From AC-49 sp963817035 (GTDB lineage: Bacteria; Actinomycetota; Thermoleophilia; Solirubrobacterales; Solirubrobacteraceae): a stretch of 64,000 nucleotides of DNA. How positions within the stretch are numbered: the stretch's first letter is position 1; each line of letters starts with the position of its first letter. Location: NCBI GenBank assembly GCA_963817035.1, contig CAWFMM010000004.1:496001-560000 (forward strand), given 5' to 3'. Below, piece after piece: positions 33,896 through 42,312 of this stretch. The translations under genes and the position numbers were made by a program. The notes below the pieces were generated by a model, which searched no databases, was not told the DNA's origin, and saw only the letters and a program-made list of their open reading frames with translations.

Positions 33896-36240
33896 ATGTA
33901 TGGCCTTGATGCTAGCGCAGCGGCGCTGACCAGGGGCGGGATCTCATCGGCGGGCACTGGGCGAGAGAGGAGGTAGCCCTGCACGAGTTGGCAGCCGGCC
34001 TCGATCAGCGCGGTCCAGGTCTGCTCGTCCTCGACCCCCTCGGCGACCGCCTGGAGGCCGAGCGCCTGGGTCAGGTGAAGCGTCGAGGCGATGATCGCCG
34101 AGTCGGCGCCCTGCTCGCACATGTGGGCGACGAACGAGCGGTCGATCTTGACCTGGTCGACGGGCAGCTCGCGCAGGTGGGTCAGCGAGGAGTAGCCGGT
34201 GCCGAAGTCGTCGAGCGACAGCTTCACACCGAGCGAACGCAGGCGCGCCATGACCTCGCGGGCGCGGGCGGGGTCCGACAGCACAGAGCTCTCGGTGACC
34301 TCGACGGTCAGGCACCCGGCCGGCAGGTCGTGGATGCGCAACGCGGTCTCGATTTCGTCGGGCAGGTTGGCGTCGGCGAGGTCGGCAGCGGTGATGTTGA
34401 CCGCGACGTGCATGTCCATCCCGTCGTCCCGCCAGTCGCGCACCTGGATCAGCGACATGCGCAGGACCTCGCGCGTCAGGGCGCGCCCGAGGCCGCTCTC
34501 CAGCGCGACTTCGATGAACTGATCGGGGCCGAGGAGTCCTCGGGCCGGGTGGCGCCAGCGGGCCAGCGCCTCAACTTCAACGATGCGGCGATCGTGGCCG
34601 TCGGCAATCGGCTGGTAGTGCATCTCGAACTGGCCGTCGTGCAGCGCGGTCTCGATCTCGGCGGCGAGCGCGCGACGCGCGCGGGAGTGGGGGTCGCGCC
34701 CGACCGCGTAGACCACGGTCGGGCTCGAGCTGGCCTTGGCCTCATAGAGCGCGACGTCGGTGCGGCGCATCAGCTCGGCGCTGTTCGTCGCGTGGTCGGG
34801 GTACACGCCGACGCCGATCGAGCCGTGGACCTCGAGGTTGAGCCCGAGGACCGGGAACGGCTCGTCGATCACGCGATGGACGCGGGCGGCGATCGTGCGG
34901 GCGAGCGTCGCGTCGACCGGTGCCGCGAGGATCAGCGCGAAGACGTCGCCGCCGATGCGGGCGACGGTGTCCTGGGCGCGGACGGCGTGGGACAGGCGCG
35001 GCCCGAGCTGGCGCAGGACCTCGTCGCCGGCCTGGCGGCCGAGCGTGTCGTTGAGCTCTTTGAAATGGTCGATGTCGAGTATCAGCAGCGCGCAAGACTG
35101 GTCCTGGAGGTCGGCCGCGACGAGCGACTCCTCCAGCGCGGTGCGCAGCTGGCGGCGGTTGGACAGCCCGGTCAGGTCGTCGGTCATCGCCTCTCGGCGC
35201 GCGGTCGCCAGGCTGCGGATATCCCGGAACGCGATCGCCGCACGGACGATCCCGAACGAGATCGTCACCAGCGCGAGGACGATCGCCGGGCCGTCGATCG
35301 GCATGACGTGGTCGAGGCCGAGGAGCACGACGGCGGCCACGACGAAGGCGCACGACAGGGCGGCGGCCGACGAGTCCGAGTTCGCGGCCGACAGCTCGGG
35401 GCCGGGGTGCTGCCAGGCGGCGAGGCCGAGCATCGTGGTGCCGAGGAGGTAGCTGAGATTGGTCAGGCCGGTCGGCGTCTCGGCGCCGTTGGCGATCGTG
35501 ACGAGGTACATGCAGTCGGCCACGGTCAGGGTCAAGAAGCCGGCGCCGAGCAGTACCCACATGCGATCAGGGCGCCCGCCGCGCACGACGAACAGCCCGA
35601 TGACGACGGCGGCGAGCAGCAGGTCGCAGACGGGGTACGCGAGCTCGGTGAGCAGCGACCGTACGTTCTCAGCGTCGGGGTGCAGCACCGAGCCGGAGAC
35701 GATGGCGGCGCCGATTGCGGCGAGCCCGAGTCCGGCGACGAGTCCGTCGAGCAGTACGGAGCGTGTCGCCGCGCGGACCGAGCGCCGGGCGAGCCACACG
35801 AGGCCGATGCAGGCGGCAGGGTAGAGCGACAGCCACAGGCCGTCGGAGATCGACGGAATCGGCGGGGTGTCGAGGTGCTCGATCCACAGCGACCACAGCA
35901 CGTTGCCGGCGCCGTAGAGCGCGATGCCGACGGCGATCACGGCCCAGGGTCCGCGGTCGCGGCGCACACCGGCGACACGCGCGGCGACGATCACCGCGAC
36001 GAGGACGTAGACGAGCGACGAGCCCCAGTCGCGAACCGGTCCGTCGAGCGATGAGGAGCCCAGGCCGACGACGTGCAGCGCCGTTCCTGCGACGAGCAGG
36101 ACCACGGCGCCCATGGCGGCCAGAACCCCCCGTCGTACCCAGCCGGATTGGCCGGCAAGGGCGGTCAGAACGCGATCGGGACGTGCCGGACGTACAGGTG
36201 AGGCGGCGGCAACCACACCCTTCGAGTCGGCAGCAAGCAG
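33868..36240 (-). CDS. Membrane GGDEF-EAL protein, probable c-di-GMP phosphodiesterase
   Basis: About 790 residues. The N-terminal 300 hold eight or nine membrane helices of unknown sensor type. The GGDEF domain has the motif RIGGDVFAL: the acidic fourth residue of GGDEF is Val, so cyclase activity is doubtful, though DIDHFKELND and the fold are kept. The EAL domain looks active: VEALARWRHP, EVTESSVL, DDFGTGYSSLTHLRELPVDQVKIDRSF, AVAEGVED and QGYLLSRP. It should degrade c-di-GMP on membrane input. The start is uncertain: TTG 36240 follows TACTCA by 5 nt, while an ATG at 36348 would overlap the VWA gene by 64 bp with a shadow-like N-terminus. Confidence 0.88.
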   Translation of the reverse strand: MLAADSKGVVAAASPVRPARPDRVLTALAGQSGWVRRGVLAAMGAVVLLVAGTALHVVGLGSSSLDGPVRDWGSSLVYVLVAVIVAARVAGVRRDRGPWAVIAVGIALYGAGNVLWSLWIEHLDTPPIPSISDGLWLSLYPAACIGLVWLARRSVRAATRSVLLDGLVAGLGLAAIGAAIVSGSVLHPDAENVRSLLTELAYPVCDLLLAAVVIGLFVVRGGRPDRMWVLLGAGFLTLTVADCMYLVTIANGAETPTGLTNLSYLLGTTMLGLAAWQHPGPELSAANSDSSAAALSCAFVVAAVVLLGLDHVMPIDGPAIVLALVTISFGIVRAAIAFRDIRSLATARREAMTDDLTGLSNRRQLRTALEESLVAADLQDQSCALLILDIDHFKELNDTLGRQAGDEVLRQLGPRLSHAVRAQDTVARIGGDVFALILAAPVDATLARTIAARVHRVIDEPFPVLGLNLEVHGSIGVGVYPDHATNSAELMRRTDVALYEAKASSSPTVVYAVGRDPHSRARRALAAEIETALHDGQFEMHYQPIADGHDRRIVEVEALARWRHPARGLLGPDQFIEVALESGLGRALTREVLRMSLIQVRDWRDDGMDMHVAVNITAADLADANLPDEIETALRIHDLPAGCLTVEVTESSVLSDPARAREVMARLRSLGVKLSLDDFGTGYSSLTHLRELPVDQVKIDRSFVAHMCEQGADSAIIASTLHLTQALGLQAVAEGVEDEQTWTALIEAGCQLVQGYLLSRPVPADEIPPLVSAAALASRPYIQGSWRQAG

Positions 36241-36284
36241 CAATCCCTTGAGTAATTCGCCTCGCCGTTGGGCTGCGCCAGAAC

Positions 36285-37667
36285 TCAGTGGGCTGCCGGA
36301 TTGGCGAGCGCCTGAACGAAATCCTCGAGCTGGCGCGTCGTCCAGCATTCGAATGCATGGCAGTGGCGCTCGTAGGCCGAGATCACAGAATCCCCGTAAT
36401 TCCAGTACAAACGTGGTTCGGGGTTAAGCCAGAAGGTGCGGCCGGCCTTGGCGGCGATGTGGCCGAAGACGTCGGCCTTGGGGTCCCGTCCGTTGGTCCG
36501 CGCATCGCCGAGCACGATGACCGTCGCCCGGGGGTGTAGTTCGTCTTCGACCTGCGCCGCGAACTCGGTCCAGACGCGCCCGTAGTCGGTGTAGCCGCTG
36601 ATATCGGCGACGCCGGCGTTGCGCGAGATCGCACTGCTCACCGCCCGGAAATCGCGCTCGCGCTCGAAGACGTCGGTGACCTCGCTGATGCGCTCGATGA
36701 ACACGAACGAGCGCATCTTGCGAAACGAGTCGTGCAGCGCGTGCAGGACGGAGAGGAAGAAGACGCTCGCACTGGTGACGCTCGTGCTGACATCGCAGAG
36801 GACGAAGATCTCCGGGCGCTTGGGGCGCACCGGCTTCATCTTGATGTTCACCGGCACGCCACCGAACTCCAGCGAGGCGCGCATCGTGCGGCGCATGTCG
36901 ACCGAGGCGTGGCGCTTGCTCCCGCGCTGCTCCTGGCCCTGGGTCTTGAGGCGGCGCTTGAGCGCCATCACGACGCGGTGCACCGCGGCAAGGTCGGCGA
37001 GCGGACCGGACGGCAGTGCACGGTCGAGCTCGTTCAGCGGGCGCGCCGGCGGCAGGGCCCGCGTGCGTTCGATCTGGCCGCGCTCGAGCTCACGGCGCAG
37101 GAGCTGCTCGAAGCGGCGGATCGCGTCACGCGGGAGGCCGTCGTGGCGTGGGTCGTCCGGCGGGAACTCGGGCTGCGCGTCGGTGCGCAGGTTCAGCGCG
37201 CGGCGGATGCGCTGGACGTCGACGCCGATCACCCCGGAGCCTTCGCCCGGGCGCCCGAACGCGGCGATCGCCAGGCGGGCGAGGTCACGCATCGCGTTCT
37301 CGTCGCCGGCGGCCAGCGCCGCGGCGATCTGGGCGCGCAGCGTCTCGGCGTCGATCTGCTGCGATCCGCCGCGCTCCATGTCGCCCTGCTCGCCGATCCC
37401 CTCGGCCATCGCCGCGAGTTCGGCAGCGCGGAAGAAGAAGCGCTCGAAGACGAGCTCGAAGACGCGGCGGTCGTCCTGGGACTTGGCCAGCGTCGCGGCG
37501 AGGCCTTCGCGGAACATCGCCGGCTCGGACCATTCGATCTCCTGCAGCACCGCGAACGCGTCGAGCAGCTCGCTCGTGCCGATGGCGACGCCCTCGCTGC
37601 GGAGTTCGTCCCCGAACTCGAGGATATGGGCGGTCAGTCCGGCGTGCAGGAGGTCAGGCGGCGTCAA
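36285..37667 (-). CDS. VWA domain protein, CoxE-like
   Basis: A 460-residue protein with an N-terminal helical half (EFGDELRSEGVAIGTSELLDAFAVL) and a C-terminal von Willebrand A domain. The MIDAS is FVLCDVSTSVTSAS (DxSxS), followed by VIVLGDARTNGRDPKADVFG and TFWLNPEPRLYWNYGDSVISAYERHC. CoxE proteins work with a MoxR ATPase as a metal-cofactor or complex maturation pair, known best for CO dehydrogenase; no such target is adjacent here. It overlaps the MoxR gene by 14 bp. Confidence 0.88.
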   Translation of the reverse strand: MTPPDLLHAGLTAHILEFGDELRSEGVAIGTSELLDAFAVLQEIEWSEPAMFREGLAATLAKSQDDRRVFELVFERFFFRAAELAAMAEGIGEQGDMERGGSQQIDAETLRAQIAAALAAGDENAMRDLARLAIAAFGRPGEGSGVIGVDVQRIRRALNLRTDAQPEFPPDDPRHDGLPRDAIRRFEQLLRRELERGQIERTRALPPARPLNELDRALPSGPLADLAAVHRVVMALKRRLKTQGQEQRGSKRHASVDMRRTMRASLEFGGVPVNIKMKPVRPKRPEIFVLCDVSTSVTSASVFFLSVLHALHDSFRKMRSFVFIERISEVTDVFERERDFRAVSSAISRNAGVADISGYTDYGRVWTEFAAQVEDELHPRATVIVLGDARTNGRDPKADVFGHIAAKAGRTFWLNPEPRLYWNYGDSVISAYERHCHAFECWTTRQLEDFVQALANPAAH

Positions 37668-38547
37668 CGGCCGGCCCCAGCTTGACCCCCACCCGCTCGG
37701 CGACGATGTCGAGATCGGTGCGGTGCTTGACGATCACCGACATCGTCTGGGTGAAGGTTTCCTGGTCGAGATCGGAGGCGCCGAGCAGCAGCAACGCGCG
37801 CGCCCAGTCGATCGACTCGGCGATCGACGGCGGCTTCTTGAGATCCAGCTCGCGGACCATCGCCACGACCTCGACGAGCTTCTGCGCGATCGCCTCGGGC
37901 AGGTCGGGCGTGTGCAGCTTGACGATCGCCAGCTCGTGCTCGAGCGACGGGTAGTCGAGCCACAGGTACAGGCAGCGGCGCTTGAGCGCTTCGGTCAGCT
38001 CGCGCGTGTTGTTGGACGTCAACAGCACGATCGGGTGGCTGACCGCCTCGAACAGGCCGAGCTCGGGGATCGAGATCTGGAAATCCGACAGGACCTCGAG
38101 CAGCATCGCCTCGAACTCCTGGTCGGTCTTGTCGATCTCGTCGATCAGCAGGACGACGGGGTCGGGCGAGGCGATGGCCGTCATCAGCGGGCGCTCGAGC
38201 AGGAACTCCGAGGAGAAGATGTCGTCGCGCGAGGACTCCCAGCCCTCGTCCTCGTTGCCGGCCTCGGACTGGATGCGCAGCAGTTGCTTGCGGTAGTTCC
38301 ACTCGTACAGGGCCTTGGCCTCGTCGAGTCCTTCGTAGCACTGGAGGCGAACGAGGTCGCGCTGAAGGTAGGAGGCGAGCGCCTTGGCGAGCTCGGTCTT
38401 GCCGACGCCGGCGGGTCCCTCGACGAGGATCGGCTTGCCGAGCTGGGCGGCCAGGTAGGCGACCAGGGCGGTCGACTTGCCGGGCAGGTAGCCGGCGCTG
38501 CGCAGTCCCTGCGCGACGTGTTCGATCGAGTCGGGTTCGTGCGCCAT
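37654..38547 (-). CDS. MoxR-type AAA+ ATPase
   Basis: A 297-residue MoxR chaperone-like ATPase: Walker A LVEGPAGVGKTELAKAL, Walker B VVLLIDEIDKTDQEFEAMLLEVL, sensor 1 PIVLLTSNNTRELTEALKRRC, and the helical lid with IDWARALLLLGA. It acts as a hexamer with the VWA protein encoded next (14-bp overlap). TATGAT (38561-38556) lies 8 nt before the ATG, so the MoxR-VWA transcript is probably leaderless. The client complex is not evident from the neighbourhood. Confidence 0.9.
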   Translation of the reverse strand: MAHEPDSIEHVAQGLRSAGYLPGKSTALVAYLAAQLGKPILVEGPAGVGKTELAKALASYLQRDLVRLQCYEGLDEAKALYEWNYRKQLLRIQSEAGNEDEGWESSRDDIFSSEFLLERPLMTAIASPDPVVLLIDEIDKTDQEFEAMLLEVLSDFQISIPELGLFEAVSHPIVLLTSNNTRELTEALKRRCLYLWLDYPSLEHELAIVKLHTPDLPEAIAQKLVEVVAMVRELDLKKPPSIAESIDWARALLLLGASDLDQETFTQTMSVIVKHRTDLDIVAERVGVKLGPAVDAA

Positions 38548-38602
38548 GGAGGCGAATCATAGGAAGGCGTGGCTCTGTGGCACGCTCCGCGGCGTGCCGT
38601 CG

Positions 38603-39898
38603 ATGCTGAGCCGACTCCATCTGGACCTGACGCCGCTGCGGGTCTCGCGCGACTTCCGGCTGCTGCAGATCGGCTCGATCTTGACCGGGATCGGCACCCA
38701 GGCAGCGCTGGTGGCGCTGCCCTACCAGATCTTCGTGATCACCGGTTCACCATTTCTGACCGGTCTGATCGGGGCGGTCGAGCTCGTGCCGTTGATCGCG
38801 TTCTCGCTGTACGGCGGCGCGATCGCCGACCGCATGGATCGCCGCCGACTGCTCCTGCTGTCGCAGATCGCGCTGGCCGGCGCCTCGGGGGCGCTGGCGC
38901 TGCTCGCGTTCGGCGACGTGCAATCGGTCATCCCGCTCTACGTGCTGGCCGGTCTGTTGTCCGGCTTCGGCGGGTTCGAGGGGGTGGCCCGTGCGTCGAT
39001 CGTGCCGAACGTGGTGCCTCCGGAGTTGCTGCGACCTGCGCTCGCGTTCAGCTTCGGCATGGGCTCGCTGACGATGGTCATCGGCCCCGCGGCGGGCGGG
39101 ATCCTGATCGCCACCGCCGGGCTCGGGACGACGTACCTCGTCGACGCGGTGAGTTGCGGCGCGATGGCCATCGCCGCGGCGATGATGAGCCCCCAGCTGC
39201 CGCCGGCGGTCGTCGGTGCATCGGCCGCCGTCTGGGCGTCGATCAAGGAGGGGCTTCGTTTCGTGCGCAGCGAGCAGGCGCTGATGGGCTCGTTCGCGAT
39301 CGACCTGCTGGCGATGACGTTCGGGATGCCCCGGGCGCTGTTCGCGGCGCTGTCGGTCAGCGTCTACGGCGCGGGCGCGGCAGGCACCGGCGCGCTGTAC
39401 GCGTCGGTGGCCGCGGGGGCAACGATCGCCGCGTTCACCGCCGGCTGGCTCAACCACGCGCGCTGGCTCGGGCGGATCGTCATCGGCGCGGTCGTCGTCT
39501 GGGGGCTGGCGATCGCCGCGGCGGGCCTGATGACCTCGATCGTCCCGGCGTGCCTGCTGCTGGCGGTGGCGGGCGCGGCCGACAGCGTCAGCGCCGTGTC
39601 GCGCTCGACGATCAACCAGACCGTGACACCCGACGCGTTGCGCGGGCGGATGACGTCCGTCTACCAGATGGTGGTGCGCTCGGGCCCGCGACTGGGGGAC
39701 ATCGAAGCCGGCGTCGTGGCGGGTGCAGCGGAGACGCGGCTGGCGCTCGCTCCGTCGGTGCGATTGTCGACGGTCTCGGGCGGCCTGGCCTGCGTCGTCG
39801 GCGTGATCGCGATCATGTTCGCGTTCCCCGCGCTGGCGAGGTACGGGGCGGACGACGTGGCGCCCGGTGGCTTGGCGGAGACGTCGACGCCGGGCTAG
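38603..39898 (+). CDS. MFS transporter, EntS/enterobactin-exporter-like
   Basis: A 431-residue, 12-helix major facilitator: RDFRLLQIGSILTGIGTQAALVALPYQIF opens helix 1, GGAIADRMDRRRLLLLSQ is the motif A loop between helices 2 and 3, and VSRSTINQTVTPDALRGRMTSVYQM the corresponding loop in the second half. It belongs to the DHA3/EntS group that exports siderophores or drugs. The start is either ATG 38603 or GTG 38594; neither has a clear ribosome binding site. It is divergent from the MoxR operon and converges with the gene at 39945. Confidence 0.85.
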   Translation: MLSRLHLDLTPLRVSRDFRLLQIGSILTGIGTQAALVALPYQIFVITGSPFLTGLIGAVELVPLIAFSLYGGAIADRMDRRRLLLLSQIALAGASGALALLAFGDVQSVIPLYVLAGLLSGFGGFEGVARASIVPNVVPPELLRPALAFSFGMGSLTMVIGPAAGGILIATAGLGTTYLVDAVSCGAMAIAAAMMSPQLPPAVVGASAAVWASIKEGLRFVRSEQALMGSFAIDLLAMTFGMPRALFAALSVSVYGAGAAGTGALYASVAAGATIAAFTAGWLNHARWLGRIVIGAVVVWGLAIAAAGLMTSIVPACLLLAVAGAADSVSAVSRSTINQTVTPDALRGRMTSVYQMVVRSGPRLGDIEAGVVAGAAETRLALAPSVRLSTVSGGLACVVGVIAIMFAFPALARYGADDVAPGGLAETSTPG

Positions 39899-39911
39899 GC
39901 ATGGGGCCGCC

Positions 39912-39934
39912 GTACACGGAACAGCTCCGTGTAC
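39912..39934. terminator. Hairpin between convergent genes
   Basis: A perfect 9-bp inverted repeat GTACACGGA/TCCGTGTAC with the 5-nt loop ACAGC, placed between the stop of the MFS gene (39898) and that of the minus-strand membrane protein (39945). Without T-runs, it could serve as a bidirectional terminator. Confidence 0.55.
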
Positions 39935-39944
39935 AGCGCCCGCG

Positions 39945-40562
39945 CTACTGCGGGTCCTCGAACGTCAGCTGTCCTTCGATCTGGTCGTCCGTCGGTGGCG
40001 GCGGTCGCCGGCGAGCACGCCCGGCCGCGGTCGCCGGCTCTTCGCGGGCCATGCGCGTCGTCGGTACGGCCGTTGGCTCGGGCGCCTGCGGCGGTTCGCC
40101 GGGCAGGGGCGGCTCGGGGCGGTGGGCCTGACGGATGCGCCAGCCGGCGAGGGTCAGGCCGCCTGCCGCGATGAAGGCGAGGAAGAAGCCCCACTGGATT
40201 CCGACCGGATACCCGTTGCCGTCCGGACGGTCGAAGACACGGTAGAAGATCAGGAACGTCGCCCAGGCGCCGGCGATCATCACGATCGTGCCGTCGCCTC
40301 CGGGCAGGTGAAAGGCGCGACCTTCCGCGCGTGCGAACAGCAGCACGAGCACCCCGGCGGCGACCAGGAAGACCGCGGCCTCGATGAACGAGACATCGCC
40401 GAACGCGCTGATCGAGCGCGTGTCGATCGCTCCGGTCTTGCGGTTGACGCTCTGTAGGCCGTACCACGGCAGGAACATGGTCACGAGCAGCGCGATCGCG
40501 GCCAAGGCGGCGAGTCGCTGCTCACCGGTCATCGCTCGCCAACCGTTGGTGATGCGAGTCAT
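39945..40562 (-). CDS. Hypothetical membrane protein, 205 aa
   Basis: A 205-residue protein with four membrane helices (LAALAAIALLVTMFLPWYGL; IEAAVFLVAAGVLVLLFAR; IVMIAGAWATFLIFYRVF; WGFFLAFIAAGGLTLAGW) and a 65-residue cytoplasmic tail rich in Pro and Arg (RRPPPPTDDQ). The MFLPWYG element is common in small actinobacterial membrane proteins of unknown function. Start overlaps the stop of the next upstream gene (40559) by 4 bp, so it is the last gene of the ArsA operon. Confidence 0.75.
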   Translation of the reverse strand: MTRITNGWRAMTGEQRLAALAAIALLVTMFLPWYGLQSVNRKTGAIDTRSISAFGDVSFIEAAVFLVAAGVLVLLFARAEGRAFHLPGGDGTIVMIAGAWATFLIFYRVFDRPDGNGYPVGIQWGFFLAFIAAGGLTLAGWRIRQAHRPEPPLPGEPPQAPEPTAVPTTRMAREEPATAAGRARRRPPPPTDDQIEGQLTFEDPQ

Positions 40563-40888
40563 GAGCTGACCTCGATGTCCTCGACCAGCGGCTCGGCTTC
40601 GGCCGGCGCCTGCAAACCGTCAAGCGAGCGATCGATCAGCGCACGGAGCAGCAGCAGCACCTGACGCATGAGGTCGCGCAGCTGCCCTTCGAGCTCGGGC
40701 GGCACAAGCCCGCGCAGCGCCGTCAGCAGCGCCGCGAGCGCCTGGGTCTCCTGTGCGGCGCGGTCGTGATCCGAGGCATTGCCGCCGGGCAGCTCGTCGG
40801 CCAGCCGCCGCGCCGAGCGCTCCGCCGCCTCGAGGCGCTCGCGCAGCTCGGCCAGCGGATCGTCGGACGGCGGGTGTTGCTCAACCAT
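40559..40888 (-). CDS. Hypothetical helical protein, 109 aa
   Basis: A 109-residue, almost entirely helical protein: DPLAELRERLEAAERSARRLADEL may form a coiled coil, and LEGQLRDLMRQVLLLLRALIDRSLDGL is an amphipathic helix that could lie on the membrane. The ATG at 40888 overlaps the ArsA stop by 8 bp and its stop overlaps the membrane protein start. The position between an ArsA-like ATPase and a membrane protein suggests an adaptor; this is inference only. Confidence 0.7.
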   Translation of the reverse strand: MVEQHPPSDDPLAELRERLEAAERSARRLADELPGGNASDHDRAAQETQALAALLTALRGLVPPELEGQLRDLMRQVLLLLRALIDRSLDGLQAPAEAEPLVEDIEVSS

Positions 40889-42080
40889 CGCTTGCCGCAC
40901 CCACCGGCGTCGTCGCGCGCTCGAAGCGCACCTCGAGCGTGCCGTCACGCATCGTCGCTCCGGCCGGGCGGTAGTCGGCCATCGTCGGCGGCAGCAGCAG
41001 CGTTCGCTTGTGGCCGTCGACGGCGACGATCAGCTCGAGCCCGACCTGGGCCAGCGAGACGTCCTCGCGCGTGGTCAGCGGCAGCTCCATGGCCAGCGTC
41101 GCCGACTCCTCGCCGACCTCGAGGCGCTGGGAGACCGTGGTGTGCAGGACGGCGGCGACGTCGGTCGCGCCGAACAGCACGTCGCCGAGCTGGTCGATCG
41201 CCTCGGGGCCCACGACCTCGTGGGCCAGGAACGGGGCACAGAGAACGGGGACGGGAGCGAATGCGGTGCGCACCTCGTCCAGGTTCTCCTGTTGGCGCGA
41301 GCGCCAATCGGCGAAGTAGTCGCCGACCTGCTCGGGGAACACGCGGTTGACGATCACGGCGTCGGTCAGGTAGCCGTAGAGGTTCAGATAGGTGAACGTG
41401 CGCCGCGCCTCGTCGATGACCATCCGGTCAGGGTTCATGACGAGCCGGACCGATGTGTGCTCGTGGTCGCGCAGGATGTCGTTCATCTCAATCAGATTCC
41501 CGACCAGCCGCGTGATGTCGTCGAGCACCGCGTCGCCAGGCAGCGACAGGTCGAGCACCGCCTTGGCGAACGGCCGGGCGGCGTCCATGATCCGGCCCTG
41601 CTTGGGGAACACCTTGTCCAGCCACCAGCGGGCGACGTCGGGAAACGACAGCAGCCGCAGCGTCTCGCCGGTCGGCGCGCAGTCGACGATCACGACGTCG
41701 AACTGGCCCTCGTCGTGGTGGCGCTTGATCTGCAGCAGGCTGAACAGCTCGTCGAGACCGGGGGGGACGGTCAGCTCGCGGGCGCTGATCGAGTCGACGC
41801 CGCGAGCCAGGAGCAGCGGGTGCAGCCAGTCGCGGACCGCCGACCAGTTGCTCTCGAGCTCGACCTGGGCCGAGACCTGTTGGGCCCACAGGCGCTCGCC
41901 GATCTGCGTCGGCTCGGGCCCGAGTGCGACGGCCATGGCGTCGCCGAGGCTGTGGGCCGGGTCGGTCGAGAGGACGATCGTGCGCAGGCCGGCCGCCGCG
42001 CAGCGGCGCGCGGTCGCGGCGGCGACTGAGGTCTTGCCCACGCCGCCCTTGCCCGTGTAGAGGATGGTCCGGGGTGCCAA
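40881..42080 (-). CDS. ArsA/Get3-family ATPase
   Basis: A 399-residue ArsA-type deviant-Walker ATPase: ILYTGKGGVGKTSVAAATA (P-loop with the signature Lys), VLSTDPAHSLGDAMAVAL (switch I), FDVVIVDCAPTGETLRLLSFPD (switch II), VMNPDRMVIDEARRTFTYLNLYGYLTDAVIVNRVFPE. The last 90 residues form a separate alpha-crystallin-like beta domain (ATLAMELPLTTREDVSLAQVGLELIVAVDGHKRTLLLP), as in plant and actinobacterial homologues. No ArsB or arsenic genes are near, so a Get3-like chaperone role is more likely. The start is TTG 42080 with TAGACT 10 nt upstream. Confidence 0.88.
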   Translation of the reverse strand: MAPRTILYTGKGGVGKTSVAAATARRCAAAGLRTIVLSTDPAHSLGDAMAVALGPEPTQIGERLWAQQVSAQVELESNWSAVRDWLHPLLLARGVDSISARELTVPPGLDELFSLLQIKRHHDEGQFDVVIVDCAPTGETLRLLSFPDVARWWLDKVFPKQGRIMDAARPFAKAVLDLSLPGDAVLDDITRLVGNLIEMNDILRDHEHTSVRLVMNPDRMVIDEARRTFTYLNLYGYLTDAVIVNRVFPEQVGDYFADWRSRQQENLDEVRTAFAPVPVLCAPFLAHEVVGPEAIDQLGDVLFGATDVAAVLHTTVSQRLEVGEESATLAMELPLTTREDVSLAQVGLELIVAVDGHKRTLLLPPTMADYRPAGATMRDGTLEVRFERATTPVGAASDG

Positions 42081-42119
42081 GGCGGCTCCGAGTCTAGATG
42101 GACCATCTACGCCGGGCCG

Positions 42120-42302
42120 ATGCGCTCGCGGGTTGGGTCCTCGATCGCGGCGGCGGTCGTGACGGCGCTGCTCGTGGCCGCGCCGTCATCGGCGACGAGC
42201 CTGAGCTTCACGGTCGCGCTGCGCGTACGCATCCCGGGCCAGACCGCGCTCGACGGATGCTGGAAGCCCCCCGGCGTCGTCTGCCTGGACTGCCGGCCGT
42301 AG
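42120..42302 (+). CDS. Possible small secreted protein, 60 aa
   Basis: Encodes 60 residues with a convincing signal peptide (MRSRVGSSIAAAVVTALLVAA-PSSATS), leaving about 34 residues with three cysteines (GCWKPPGVVCLDCRP end). Its TAG stop forms the first bases of the -10 hexamer for the antiporter gene. The signal-peptide pattern is the only positive evidence; no ribosome binding site is obvious. Confidence 0.35.
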   Translation: MRSRVGSSIAAAVVTALLVAAPSSATSLSFTVALRVRIPGQTALDGCWKPPGVVCLDCRP

Positions 42303-42312
42303 GCTTCCTGCG

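Noticed and set aside
40881..42080. Arsenite export ATPase
   Set aside because: ArsA fold is clear but no arsB, arsC, arsD or arsR gene is near, and the C-terminal crystallin-like domain fits non-arsenic homologues.
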